Of a stretch of 34,150 nt of DNA, positions 7,587-14,362 are shown in pieces. The stretch comes from Westiellopsis prolifica IICB1 (lineage in GTDB: Bacteria; Cyanobacteriota; Cyanobacteriia; Cyanobacteriales; Nostocaceae). The stretch covers positions 733,519 through 767,668 of the forward strand of contig NZ_NAPS01000001.1 in the NCBI RefSeq assembly GCF_004323185.1, given 5' to 3'. Numbering within the stretch: the first letter of the stretch is position 1; the number at the start of each line of letters is the position of its first letter. A program made the translations under genes and the position numbers. Below the pieces are notes generated by a model. The model saw nothing but the letters and a program-made list of their open reading frames with translations, ran no database searches and had not been told where the DNA came from.

Positions 7587-8522
7587 ATGTTTTCACTACA
7601 ACGTTACGGTATTTTGGGGATTAATGCTCGTAACCTAGACTATATTTTCCCCAGCAACCCTCGTCGCCTCTATCGTCTAGCTGACTGTAAATTAGAGACG
7701 AAAAAAGTTGCTCAAGTCGTCGGTGTGGCGGTTCCAGAAACTTACGGAGTAATTACATTCCAAAATGAAGTTAGAAATTTAGCCAATATCATTAAAAAAC
7801 ACAAATCCTTTGTAGTTAAACCTGCTCAAGGTAGCGGTGGGGATGGTATTGTCGTTATTCAGGATGTGACGGATGCAGGCTATCGCAAAGCCAGTGGTTC
7901 AATCCTCAAACCAGAAGATCTCCATTATCACATTCACAATATCCTCAGTGGGATGTTTTCCTTGGGAGGACAAACCGATCAAGCAATCATTGAATATGCT
8001 GTGCAGTTCGATCCAGTTTTTGCCGAAATTGCCTATCAAGGTGTTCCTGATATCCGAGTAATTGTCTATCGTGGAGTTCCAGCAATGGCAATGTTGCGTC
8101 TACCAACACGGGCTTCTGACGGGAAAGCCAATTTACACAGAGGTGGTGTAGGTGTAGGAATTGATCTCGCAACAGGAAAAACCTTGGCTGGTATCCAAAA
8201 AAATCGCTATATTGACAACCATCCTGAAACGGGACATTCATTGCGCGATCGCCAAATTCCTCATTGGCAAACTATTTTGGAAATGGCTGCTTGTTTAGGT
8301 GATAAAACCGAGTTTGGCTATCTCGGTGTTGATATTGTTCTCGATCAACAAAAAGGACCACTGTTACTAGAGATAAATGCTCGTCCTGGACTTTCGATCC
8401 AAATTGCTAACCAACAAGGACTTATGCCCCGACTAGAAACAATTAATAATACCTTGCCAAAATTCTCAGGAATTCAAGATAAAATCAAGTTTGCTCAAGA
8501 AAAATTTGCACTAGAGGCTTAA
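7587..8522 (+). CDS. RimK-like ATP-grasp ligase (alpha-L-glutamate ligase-like)
   Basis: A 311-residue cytoplasmic ATP-grasp protein. Visible features: FVVKPAQGSGGDGIVV (ATP-binding lysine about K78 and glycine-rich loop), DIRVIVYRG, and the Mg-binding end LLLEINARPGLSIQIAN with its Glu/Asn pair. The family is related to RimK, which adds glutamate to an acceptor with ATP, but this branch is distinct and its acceptor is unknown. AAGGA lies about a dozen bases before the ATG. It is the last gene of a three-gene unit with the retropepsin-like lipoprotein and the transglutaminase/membrane protein. This grouping recurs in proteobacteria and was described in comparative work on ATP-grasp amidoligases. 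The reaction assignment is family-based. Confidence 0.85.
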   Translation: MFSLQRYGILGINARNLDYIFPSNPRRLYRLADCKLETKKVAQVVGVAVPETYGVITFQNEVRNLANIIKKHKSFVVKPAQGSGGDGIVVIQDVTDAGYRKASGSILKPEDLHYHIHNILSGMFSLGGQTDQAIIEYAVQFDPVFAEIAYQGVPDIRVIVYRGVPAMAMLRLPTRASDGKANLHRGGVGVGIDLATGKTLAGIQKNRYIDNHPETGHSLRDRQIPHWQTILEMAACLGDKTEFGYLGVDIVLDQQKGPLLLEINARPGLSIQIANQQGLMPRLETINNTLPKFSGIQDKIKFAQEKFALEA

Positions 8523-8660
8523 TTTACTAATTTACTTTTCCAAAGACTGGTATTCACGCCCCAAATTATCCGGTTTACCTCACTAACTCTTCAATAAAGA
8601 ACGCCATCATAGATTTATAAATCAAAAGTCAAAAATTAAGGGCGATTAGGGGAGATAAAA

Positions 8661-9140
8661 ATGGCTATTATTCGTTGGCGAACTTTCCCAGAAATTGATG
8701 CTTTTAACCGTCAAATGGATCGAATTTTTGATGATATGTTGCGAGTGAAACGTCAGCCAGGAATGACTTGGAAACCAGCATTTGAACTCCAAAACACGAA
8801 TGATAATCTGATTTTGCGAGTCCAAATTCCTGGTGTAGAAGCAAAAGACTTGGATATTCAAGTAACAAAAGAAGCGGTTGCTATTACTGGTGAAAACCGT
8901 TACGAAAACAATGGTCAAATTCGTTCAGAATTTCGCTATGGAAAATTCCAACGAGTCATTCCTCTACCAGTAGCAATTCAGAATGACCAAGTGGAAGCAG
9001 AGTACAAAAACGGTATACTAACGCTGACATTACCCAAAGTTACAGAAGCGCGTCAGAAAGTAGTCAAAATCAATTTAGCAGATAACACTACTGAACCAGT
9101 TGCAAAAGCAGCTCCAACTGAAGAAACCCAAGCTGCTTAA
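8661..9140 (+). CDS. hspA: Hsp20/alpha-crystallin small heat shock protein
   Basis: 159 residues with a complete alpha-crystallin domain (about 40-135: PAFELQNTNDNLILRVQIPG to YKNGILTLTLPKV). The conserved GILTLTLPK motif precedes a charged alanine-rich tail that lacks an obvious IxI motif. Small heat shock proteins hold unfolding proteins in soluble form for refolding by other chaperones. A strong ribosome site (AGGGGAGA) precedes the ATG. The gene sits 138 bases after the ligase operon and is followed by a strong terminator, so it is probably monocistronic. No CIRCE or K-box was seen upstream, so its heat control differs from that of groESL in this window. The symbol follows common cyanobacterial usage; paralogues are possible. 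Confidence 0.92.
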   Translation: MAIIRWRTFPEIDAFNRQMDRIFDDMLRVKRQPGMTWKPAFELQNTNDNLILRVQIPGVEAKDLDIQVTKEAVAITGENRYENNGQIRSEFRYGKFQRVIPLPVAIQNDQVEAEYKNGILTLTLPKVTEARQKVVKINLADNTTEPVAKAAPTEETQAA

Positions 9141-9197
9141 TTAGCAATTCCTCAAATCAAAAGTTTACCTCATTGGTTGGTTTGTGTGATGGAGATT

Positions 9198-9251
9198 AAC
9201 CGCTTTCGTTTTCTAGAAATTAAATTCTAGACTGCGAAAGCGGTTTTTTTT
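9198..9251 (+). terminator. Rho-independent terminator of the Hsp20 gene
   Basis: Stem AACCGCTTTCG (9198-9208) pairs perfectly with CGAAAGCGGTT (9235-9245). An inner stem TCTAGAA/TTCTAGA (9212-9218, 9225-9231) extends the hairpin, which runs into an eight-T tract. It is about 60 bases after the hspA stop. Confidence 0.93.
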
Positions 9252-9298
9252 ATATTTGTTATTTTTTGTTTGTTATTGATTCGATATAACATTACTCA

Positions 9299-9331
9299 AG
9301 ATCCCCGACTTCTTAAAGAAGTCGGGGATCT
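9299..9331. repeat. 16-bp palindromic repeat
   Basis: AGATCCCCGACTTCTT (9299-9314) and its exact reverse complement (9316-9331) are separated by one base. No T-tract follows it on the plus strand, so it is more likely a dispersed palindromic repeat than a terminator. Weakly matching outer arms (ATAACATT / AATGCTAT) suggest a degraded MITE. The 9141-9505 gap otherwise holds only the hspA terminator and the STRR described below. Confidence 0.7.
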
Positions 9332-9430
9332 GAGTTTTGCGAAATGCTATGTAGAATAAAGTAGAGATTTCCAAATTTTCACCAAAAATTCCTCGCAGCG
9401 TACAATTTCCCAGAAAAATTCTGTGGGAGA

Positions 9431-9503
9431 AATCCAAAATCCACAATCCAAAATCCATAGACGCGTAAGCGGCTTCTCGTAGAGTAATCCAAAATCTAAA
9501 ATC
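9431..9503. repeat. CCAAAAT-type STRR interrupted by a TAGACGCG repeat
   Basis: Heptamers of the ATCCAAA/ATCCACA type at 9431-9457 resume at 9487-9503. Between them lies a 29-bp block at 9458-9486 that begins TAGACGCGTAAGCGGCTTC and ends CGTAGAGTA. The array ends three bases before the miaE start codon. Confidence 0.8.
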
Positions 9504-9505
9504 GG

Positions 9506-10111
9506 ATGACTGTGTTATCTTCTGCTTTACCAACAATTAACCTTCTCAAACAACCCACCAGTTCTGCTTGGGTAGAACAGGCGATATCTAATTTAGACAT
9601 TATCCTCCTCGACCATGCTCAATGCGAACGCAAAGCGGCGGGTGTGGCGTTGAACTTGATGTTTCGTTATCCTTCCAATGCTAAGATGGTGCGGGAACTC
9701 ACCAAAATTGCCCGCGAAGAACTCGAACACTTCGAGCAAGTAAATCAATGGCTAGAAGAGAAAAATATACCCATGCGCCCCCTGACACCACCTCCCTATG
9801 GCGCAGGTTTAAAAGCCCAAATTCGCCCCAAAGAACCTGATCGCTTTTTAGATTCTTTGTTAGTCAGTGGATTAATAGAAGCTCGCAGTCATGAACGTTT
9901 AGGTTTATTAGCGACTCATTGTCCCGAACCAAAATTAGCCAAGTTTTATCACGGTTTGATGGCATCCGAAGCACGGCATTTTGGTACATATTGGGTACTA
10001 GCTGATACTTATTATGACCGTGAAATTGTCACCCAAAGACTCGATGAATTAGCAATTATTGAGAGTGAATTGCTAGTAAATTTACATCCTGAACCAAGGA
10101 TTCATAGTTAG
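9506..10111 (+). CDS. miaE: tRNA-(ms2io6A)-hydroxylase MiaE
   Basis: A 201-residue diiron hydroxylase that hydroxylates the isopentenyl group of 2-methylthio-N6-isopentenyladenosine at tRNA position 37. Ferritin-like iron ligands are visible in order: LDHAQCERKAA (Glu about 41), REELEHF (ExxH, Glu about 72 and His about 75), GLIEARSHERL (Glu about 125) and ASEARHFGTYW (ExxH, Glu about 155 and His about 158). Length and motifs match MiaE. The start codon lies just after an STRR array with no clear Shine-Dalgarno. The gene appears to stand alone; miaA and miaB are not in the window. Confidence 0.92.
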   Translation: MTVLSSALPTINLLKQPTSSAWVEQAISNLDIILLDHAQCERKAAGVALNLMFRYPSNAKMVRELTKIAREELEHFEQVNQWLEEKNIPMRPLTPPPYGAGLKAQIRPKEPDRFLDSLLVSGLIEARSHERLGLLATHCPEPKLAKFYHGLMASEARHFGTYWVLADTYYDREIVTQRLDELAIIESELLVNLHPEPRIHS

Positions 10112-10168
10112 GGAGAGGGGAAGGAAGAGTGGGGAGTGTGGGGAGACAAGGGGGACAAGGGAGAGAAT

Positions 10169-10209
10169 AACACCAATGACAAATGACCAATGACCAATGA
10201 CCAATGACT
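10169..10209. repeat. TGACCAA STRR reaching the next start codon
   Basis: About five TGACCAA/TGACAAA heptamers end within the initiation region of the acetyltransferase, whose ATG is itself one of the ATGAC repeat units. Confidence 0.9.
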
Positions 10210-10689
10210 AATCACTACTACAAAGATTTTTTGATTCGGGATTGGGAAGAAGGCGATCGCATTTCTGCTTCAGAAGTCATCCGGTCTGTATTATCAGAAT
10301 ATGGGCTTGGTTGGGAGCCAGATGGCGCTGATCGAGATGTGTTGCAAGTGGAAGAATGTTACTTAGCCACTGGTGGAGAGTTTTGGGTAATTGCATACCA
10401 AAATCAAGTTGTCGGTACGGGTGCATACTACCCGATTCATCGGGGCGAAAAAGCTGTAGAAATCCGCAAAATGTATCTTTTACCAATTGCTAGAGGTGTG
10501 GGATTAGGAAAATATTTGTTACAAGAATTAGAAAGAGCGATCGCCAAGCGTGGTTTTCAGCAAATTTGGATTGAAACCGCTAGCGTTTTAGCAGAAGCAG
10601 TCAAGCTATATGAAAGCAATGGTTACAAACCTGCAACAGGTGTAGAGACAACACGGTGCGATCGGGTTTATGTGAAACTGTTAAAGTAA
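10204..10689 (+). CDS. GNAT family N-acetyltransferase
   Basis: 161 residues with the GNAT fold. Strand 4 and the acetyl-CoA pyrophosphate loop are seen in IRKMYLLPIARGVGLGKYLLQEL (R-G-V-G-L-G, about residues 98-105). The C-terminal IWIETASVLAEAVKLYESNGYKPA corresponds to motif B. The family moves acetyl from acetyl-CoA to an amine; the substrate cannot be read from the sequence. Only one methionine is available at the N-terminus, and it falls in an STRR unit, so the repeat expansion forms the leader and probably the first codons. No Shine-Dalgarno is seen. Confidence 0.85.
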   Translation: MTNHYYKDFLIRDWEEGDRISASEVIRSVLSEYGLGWEPDGADRDVLQVEECYLATGGEFWVIAYQNQVVGTGAYYPIHRGEKAVEIRKMYLLPIARGVGLGKYLLQELERAIAKRGFQQIWIETASVLAEAVKLYESNGYKPATGVETTRCDRVYVKLLK

Positions 10690-10726
10690 AGAGCGACAAT
10701 TCCGCCCCCAAGTGAACTTTGGGCTA

Positions 10727-10830
10727 ATACCATTTCACGTTAATAGCGATACATATGAATCTTGTAGAGACGCGAAATTTCGCGTCTCTACAGGATCTGT
10801 ATTTGTATCAGGGTTTTCGTGAAATGGTAT
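10727..10830. mobile_element. MITE with the GTAGAGACGCG palindromic core but different ends
   Basis: Perfect 13-bp inverted ends ATACCATTTCACG (10727-10739) and CGTGAAATGGTAT (10818-10830), plus internal arms GATACA/TGTATC, enclose a perfect 28-bp palindrome at 10764-10791 (arms GTAGAGACGCGAAA). That core is nearly identical to those at 738-765 and 31714-31741, although the outer ends are unrelated. No target duplication is obvious. Together with the terminator below it accounts for the 10690-11027 gap. Confidence 0.85.
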
Positions 10831-10893
10831 AAGAACGAAAATCCACTTAAATGGGTTGAAATGCTTATTGGTTTATTGGTTATTGGACTTTGA

Positions 10894-10934
10894 ACAAAAA
10901 AGAATTGTTCGCGAATGATATCCACGAACAATTT
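10894..10934 (-). terminator. Terminator downstream of the SDR gene
   Basis: On the minus strand, arms AATTGTTCG and CGAACAATT (10925-10933 and 10903-10911) form a 9-bp stem followed by CTTTTTTG. It lies about 95 bases beyond the SDR stop, in the convergent region with the acetyltransferase gene. Confidence 0.7.
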
Positions 10935-11027
10935 TATGCACTTTACATACAGGTATATTAGCTACTCCGAATTCTTTTTTGTCGCTAAGTCACAGGCTTT
11001 TCATACAAGCGTAGGAGAAAGCGGTGA

Positions 11028-11783
11028 TCACGCAGCCAGTACTCCTCCATCAACAGCAAGGGTATGTCCGTTGACAAAATCGGTAGCATCAGAACACAAC
11101 CAGATCACAGCATTAGCAATGTCATCGGGTTTGCCCAAACGTCCGGCGGGAACAAAATTCTCAAAAGCTTTAGTATTACCGCCAGTTGCCTGACTGAGCA
11201 TTTCTGTTTCAATTGGTCCTGGTGCGATCGCGTTTATCCTAATTTTTTGAGAGGCATATTCTAGTGCTGCGGCTTTTGTCAACATCACCACAGCAGTTTT
11301 AGAGGCGTCATAAATTGATAAGCCGGGTGCTAAAGGACGAAAACCATTGATCGAAGATGTATTGACAATTGCTCCACCATTGCCTTGAGCCAACATTTGG
11401 GTAATTTCGTGCTTCATACACAGAAAAACTCCCTTGACATTGACTCCAAAAACCCGGTCATAAGTTTGCTCTGTTTGCTCTGCCAGTAAGGCATTTTGAC
11501 CCAGCATTCCTGCATTATTAAATGCAATATCAAGCCTACCAAACTTATTGACAGCAGTGGCAATAGTTGATTCTATGTCTGCTTCTTGAGATACATCAGC
11601 TTTCACAAATAAACCTTCACCTCCCACCTGATTAATTAAGCTGACGGTTTCACTCCCTTCTTCTTCCCGCCGCCCGACTACAACAACTTTGGCACCAGCA
11701 TGAGCAAAGGCGATCGCAGTAGTACGCCCAATCCCAGAAGTCCCACCAGTGATCAAGGCAACTTTGTTTTCTAACAGTTTCAT
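11028..11783 (-). CDS. SDR family oxidoreductase
   Basis: A 251-residue classical short-chain dehydrogenase/reductase. The cofactor motif TGGTSGIG is at about residues 12-19, NNAG at about 89-92, catalytic Ser at about 143-144 and YDASK (Tyr158, Lys162). The GRRE segment after the second strand suggests NADP(H) preference, which is inference. The C-terminal GHTLAVDGG is typical of the family. The substrate is unknown. It is divergent from an HxlR-type regulator gene 90 bases away, an arrangement in which the regulator usually controls the adjacent oxidoreductase. Confidence 0.93.
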   Translation of the reverse strand: MKLLENKVALITGGTSGIGRTTAIAFAHAGAKVVVVGRREEEGSETVSLINQVGGEGLFVKADVSQEADIESTIATAVNKFGRLDIAFNNAGMLGQNALLAEQTEQTYDRVFGVNVKGVFLCMKHEITQMLAQGNGGAIVNTSSINGFRPLAPGLSIYDASKTAVVMLTKAAALEYASQKIRINAIAPGPIETEMLSQATGGNTKAFENFVPAGRLGKPDDIANAVIWLCSDATDFVNGHTLAVDGGVLAA

Positions 11784-11873
11784 CCAAATCTCTCCATTTT
11801 CACTAACTAAAGCAGTGTGCCTGATTTGGATTCTTCTTTACAAGAAGGAACTTCCAGGTGTTATAGTTACCTC
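11784..11873. promoter_or_regulatory. Divergent promoter region of the SDR and HxlR genes
   Basis: These 90 bases separate the two outward-reading starts and must hold both promoters and any HxlR operator. A short AGGT-N9-ACCT inverted pair next to the regulator's ATG is the only symmetry noticed and is too short to assign confidently. The boundary assumes the regulator starts at 11874. Confidence 0.5.
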
Positions 11874-12299
11874 ATGGTTCCCAAAAATGAGCAAATACTC
11901 CTCAGCGCAGACTGTCCTATGCGGCAGATGCTCGATTTGGTAGGAGATAAATGGACACCGCCAATTCTGTATCTCCTATCTTCTGGTACTAAGCGATATA
12001 CTGATTTTCAACGTCAAATTCCTGGAATATCCAAAAAAATGCTGACACAAACCCTAAGACGGCTGGAGTCAGCAGGTGTTGTTAACCGAACTGTATATCC
12101 AATTGTGCCGCCAAAGGTGGAATATCACCTTACTCCCTTTGGTGAAAAGCTGATTGAACCGATTGCAGGTTTGGCAAAGTGGGCTTGGCAGCACCAAGAA
12201 GAATTAAAGTTGGTTTACAAAGAAAGGCAGAGGAGCGAAGTCAGTCCCAATGAAAAACGTCAACAGACGCTCCTGAACAGTCAAAAATTGGAAATTTGA
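11874..12299 (+). CDS. HxlR family winged-helix transcriptional regulator
   Basis: A 141-residue HxlR-type regulator: CPMRQMLDLVGDKWTPPILYLL opens the DNA-binding domain, followed by RYTDFQRQIPGISKKMLTQTLRRLE (recognition helix region) and YHLTPFGEKL. The conserved cysteine near the N-terminus is often the redox or electrophile sensor in this family. An in-frame GTG at 11817 would add 19 residues that do not resemble the family and would leave only 33 bases to the divergent SDR gene, so the ATG at 11874 is preferred. Regulation of the neighbouring SDR gene in response to a quinone or aldehyde stress is a family-based guess. Confidence 0.88.
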   Translation: MVPKNEQILLSADCPMRQMLDLVGDKWTPPILYLLSSGTKRYTDFQRQIPGISKKMLTQTLRRLESAGVVNRTVYPIVPPKVEYHLTPFGEKLIEPIAGLAKWAWQHQEELKLVYKERQRSEVSPNEKRQQTLLNSQKLEI

Positions 12300-12345
12300 C
12301 GCCTTTCAAAACAAATTTGGGGTTCAGCAACTTCTTCAGAACTAA

Positions 12346-12567
12346 TTAAGTCTCATCAGGCTCGTCTACGTAATTCAAAAAATCACCCGGTTGGGCGTTT
12401 AATTGTTTACAAATCACTTCAACGGTTCCCCTGTCTGGATAAATATTTCTATCCCTCCAAAGCCTAAATGCAGTTGCTCTTGGTAGTCCAGTGATTTGCC
12501 AAAACTTGTTGGCGCTAGGAATACCTTTTTCTTTGCCAAATTCTTGAATTCTATTTGTTAGTCCCAT
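12346..12567 (-). CDS. Small helix-turn-helix (XRE-like) protein
   Basis: A 73-residue protein that is almost entirely one Cro/C1-type helix-turn-helix domain (NKFWQITGLPRATAFRLWRD for the first helices, GTVEVICKQLNAQPGDFLNY for the end). It could be a stand-alone repressor or an orphan antitoxin; no toxin gene is adjacent. A short repeat-rich region of degenerate appearance begins just upstream of its start. Confidence 0.8.
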   Translation of the reverse strand: MGLTNRIQEFGKEKGIPSANKFWQITGLPRATAFRLWRDRNIYPDRGTVEVICKQLNAQPGDFLNYVDEPDET

Positions 12568-12695
12568 TATGTCAGACTACTCCCAGTGTATTATTTTTTT
12601 AATGTAAGCTGTTGAAACGTGCTATTTAATGGGACTTAATATAAATAAGAGAAGGGCGATCGCACCTCCAAGTACCCTCGCCCTCTCTGTCCCCA

Positions 12696-12736
12696 AACGT
12701 ACATTTAGGACTATTCCAGAAACGTACATTTAGGAC
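12696..12736. repeat. Direct repeat of AACGTACATTTAGGAC
   Basis: Two identical 16-bp copies (12696-12711 and 12721-12736) have a 25-bp period. Repeats spaced like this occur at transposase-binding ends of some transposons or as regulator sites; neither is established here. They lie immediately before the start-less frame at 12738. Confidence 0.85.
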
Positions 12737-12737
12737 A

Positions 12738-12953
12738 ATACCCCTGCCACAACTCGTTCTTTGTCAAACAGCTACAAGAGGTTTAATAAATTTAGCTTAC
12801 ATTCGCCAAATTCGTTTTCGGAATATACCTATTCACGATAAATTACAATATACCTGCATCTTGACTTGGAGTAACGGCGAGCAAGATATTTTTGTTGACA
12901 AAGATGCTCAAGCCATTGCCCAAACACTGAGAAAAATAACAAAACCAATTTAA
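12738..12953 (+). pseudogene. Start-less reading frame, possible gene remnant or non-ATG small gene
   Basis: An open frame of about 71 codons ends at TAA 12951-12953 and reads as a normal-looking protein (LVLCQTATRGLINLAYIR near the start, QYTCILTWSNGEQDIFVDK and then AQAIAQTLRKI near the end). No ATG, GTG or TTG stands in a suitable position; only ATA (12738) and CTG (12744) do, and the frame stays open into the upstream direct repeats. The gene has probably lost its 5' end, possibly to an insertion, or it uses a rare start. The family is not recognised. The rest of the 12568-13080 gap contains a HIP1 site and repeats. Confidence 0.4.
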
Positions 12954-13008
12954 ATATTCATCCAGGGTGAGCAATCCTCACCCTACCGAATCACAGAAAG
13001 ATTTGTTA

Positions 13009-13083
13009 CAAATGACCAATGACTATTGTACAGACGCGAGGAACATCGCGTCTCTACCAATGACCAATGACAAATAACTAATG
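13009..13083. repeat. STRR with inserted AGACGCGA palindrome
   Basis: TGACCAA-type heptamers (13009-13026 and 13057-13083) flank a short palindromic repeat at 13027-13056 that starts TGTACAGACGCG, has AGGAA in its centre and ends CATCGCGTCTCTA. The right array runs into the comF start codon. A longer version of the same palindrome is at 29944-30004. Confidence 0.85.
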
Positions 13084-13731
13084 ATCAATTGGAAAAACCT
13101 ACTCAACCTCTTTCTCCAATCTCATTGTCCTTTGTGTGAGCGTTCCACCTCTCAAGAATTATGTCCAAACTGTATTCGCCAACTGCAAAAATGTCATAAT
13201 CCCAACACCCACTCTCTACCCATATTTGCTTGGGGTGCATATGGCGGTATTCTCAAACGAGCGATCGCTACGATGAAATACGAAAATCACCCAGAAATTG
13301 CTCGTCCGTTGGGACAATTCTTAGCACAAGCATGGTTATCACATCAGGGATGCGATCGTAATTTAGTAGCTGTTCCGATTCCACTTCACGCCGAAAAGCT
13401 CAAGCAACGCGGGTATAACCAAGCTACACTCATCGCTCAAAGCTTTTGTGAAGTCACCGGATTACGATTAAAAAAACATGGTTTAAAAAGAATTAAAGCA
13501 ACTGAAGCACAATTTGGCTTATCTGCATCACAGCGAGAAGAAAACTTAACAGAAGCCTTTGGATTAGGGTCAGACTTGCGTGTGCCTCCGAAATTTCCAG
13601 TATTACTAGTAGATGATATTTATACCACAGGCGCAACTACTAGATCTGCGATACAAACACTTCATCAAAGCGGTATATCTGTTTATGGTTTGGTTGCAGT
13701 TGCAACCACTGCTAAATCATTTAAATCTTGA
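13081..13731 (+). CDS. comF: ComF family phosphoribosyltransferase-like protein
   Basis: 216 residues. An N-terminal zinc-ribbon-like cysteine set (CPLCERSTSQELCPNC, Cys about 16-36) is followed by a type I phosphoribosyltransferase domain. That domain carries the ComF hallmark LKQRGYNQATLIAQ and a PRPP loop VLLVDDIYTTGATT (about residues 177-190). ComF/GntX proteins are linked to natural DNA uptake in other bacteria; the biochemical reaction is not settled. The start ATG emerges directly from STRR units, without a Shine-Dalgarno. It appears monocistronic. Confidence 0.9.
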   Translation: MINWKNLLNLFLQSHCPLCERSTSQELCPNCIRQLQKCHNPNTHSLPIFAWGAYGGILKRAIATMKYENHPEIARPLGQFLAQAWLSHQGCDRNLVAVPIPLHAEKLKQRGYNQATLIAQSFCEVTGLRLKKHGLKRIKATEAQFGLSASQREENLTEAFGLGSDLRVPPKFPVLLVDDIYTTGATTRSAIQTLHQSGISVYGLVAVATTAKSFKS

Positions 13732-13762
13732 TAACTGGTAACTGATAACTGATAACTGAATC
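13730..13762. repeat. TGATAAC STRR after comF
   Basis: Four heptamers of the TGATAAC/TGGTAAC type begin at the comF stop codon. Confidence 0.85.
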
Positions 13763-13836
13763 ATGCGTGGGCAAGCTGTACTAGAGACAACTATAATTAG
13801 GCCAATCACGCTTAATTTGTGGGAAAACGTTTGGGG

Positions 13837-14298
13837 ATGAGAAGTCAGGCTTTTATCGTAAGTTTAAAACAAATTGCTTTCATTCCTGCCTCTTTGCTGG
13901 CAATTGGTATAAGTTCAACAGCAGCTTTTGCTCAAGTTAACAAGTTGTACAATCCAATTCCTCTACCTGGCAGTTATGAAGTTTCTGATACACTGTCAGA
14001 AAAAGATATTCCCACAGGTCAGGGTGGATTTGCCCGTGACTATATGGTGAGTCTGAAAAAGGGTGATAATCTGGCGGTTGATCTCAGTTCTGAAAACTTT
14101 GATAGTATTGTCACTCTGCTGGGACCAGACGGTACGACAGTGGCAGAAAATGATGATGGCCCTGATGGTAGCAGTAATTCTTTGTTGTTCACCCGCATTG
14201 TAGAAGCTGGAACTTACATCGTTCGCGTCCGGTCTTTCGGCGAAACTGGAGTAGGAACTTTTAAACTTAGGGTAACGCGATTGCAACCAGTCAAATAA
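13837..14298 (+). CDS. Secreted protein with pre-peptidase C-terminal (PPC) domain
   Basis: 153 residues from the ATG at 13837. A signal peptide (hydrophobic ASLLAIGISSTAAFA, probable cleavage after AFA) is followed by one PPC-like beta-sandwich: RDYMVSLKKGDNLAVDLSS, FDSIVTLLGPDGTTVAENDDGPDGSS and GTYIVRVRSFGETGVGTFKLRV. Such domains usually accompany secreted peptidases, but here the domain is alone. The aspartate-rich NDDGPDG loop may bind calcium. A GTG at 13819 would add six residues without a better ribosome site. Function beyond a periplasmic or secreted binding role is unknown. Confidence 0.82.
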   Translation: MRSQAFIVSLKQIAFIPASLLAIGISSTAAFAQVNKLYNPIPLPGSYEVSDTLSEKDIPTGQGGFARDYMVSLKKGDNLAVDLSSENFDSIVTLLGPDGTTVAENDDGPDGSSNSLLFTRIVEAGTYIVRVRSFGETGVGTFKLRVTRLQPVK

Positions 14299-14350
14299 TT
14301 TTGGATTTGAGATTTTAGATTTGAGATTTTGGATTTGAGATTAAGAATAA
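14299..14350. repeat. GATTTGAGATTTTG-type tandem repeat
   Basis: Three to four imperfect copies of a 14-15-bp unit (TTTTGGATTTGAGA) fill the convergent space between the PPC-domain gene and cobS. Confidence 0.8.
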
Positions 14351-14362
14351 ATCCAAAATCTT

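Noticed and set aside
9299-9331. Second terminator after hspA
   Set aside because: The stem is strong but no T-run follows it on the plus strand, and hspA already has a complete terminator at 9198-9251.
10915-11193. Plus-strand frame overlapping the SDR gene
   Set aside because: It is antisense to a well-supported SDR gene and starts in its terminator region; it has no protein-like pattern.
11817-11873. GTG start at 11817 for the HxlR regulator
   Set aside because: It adds 19 residues unlike the family and nearly removes the divergent promoter space.
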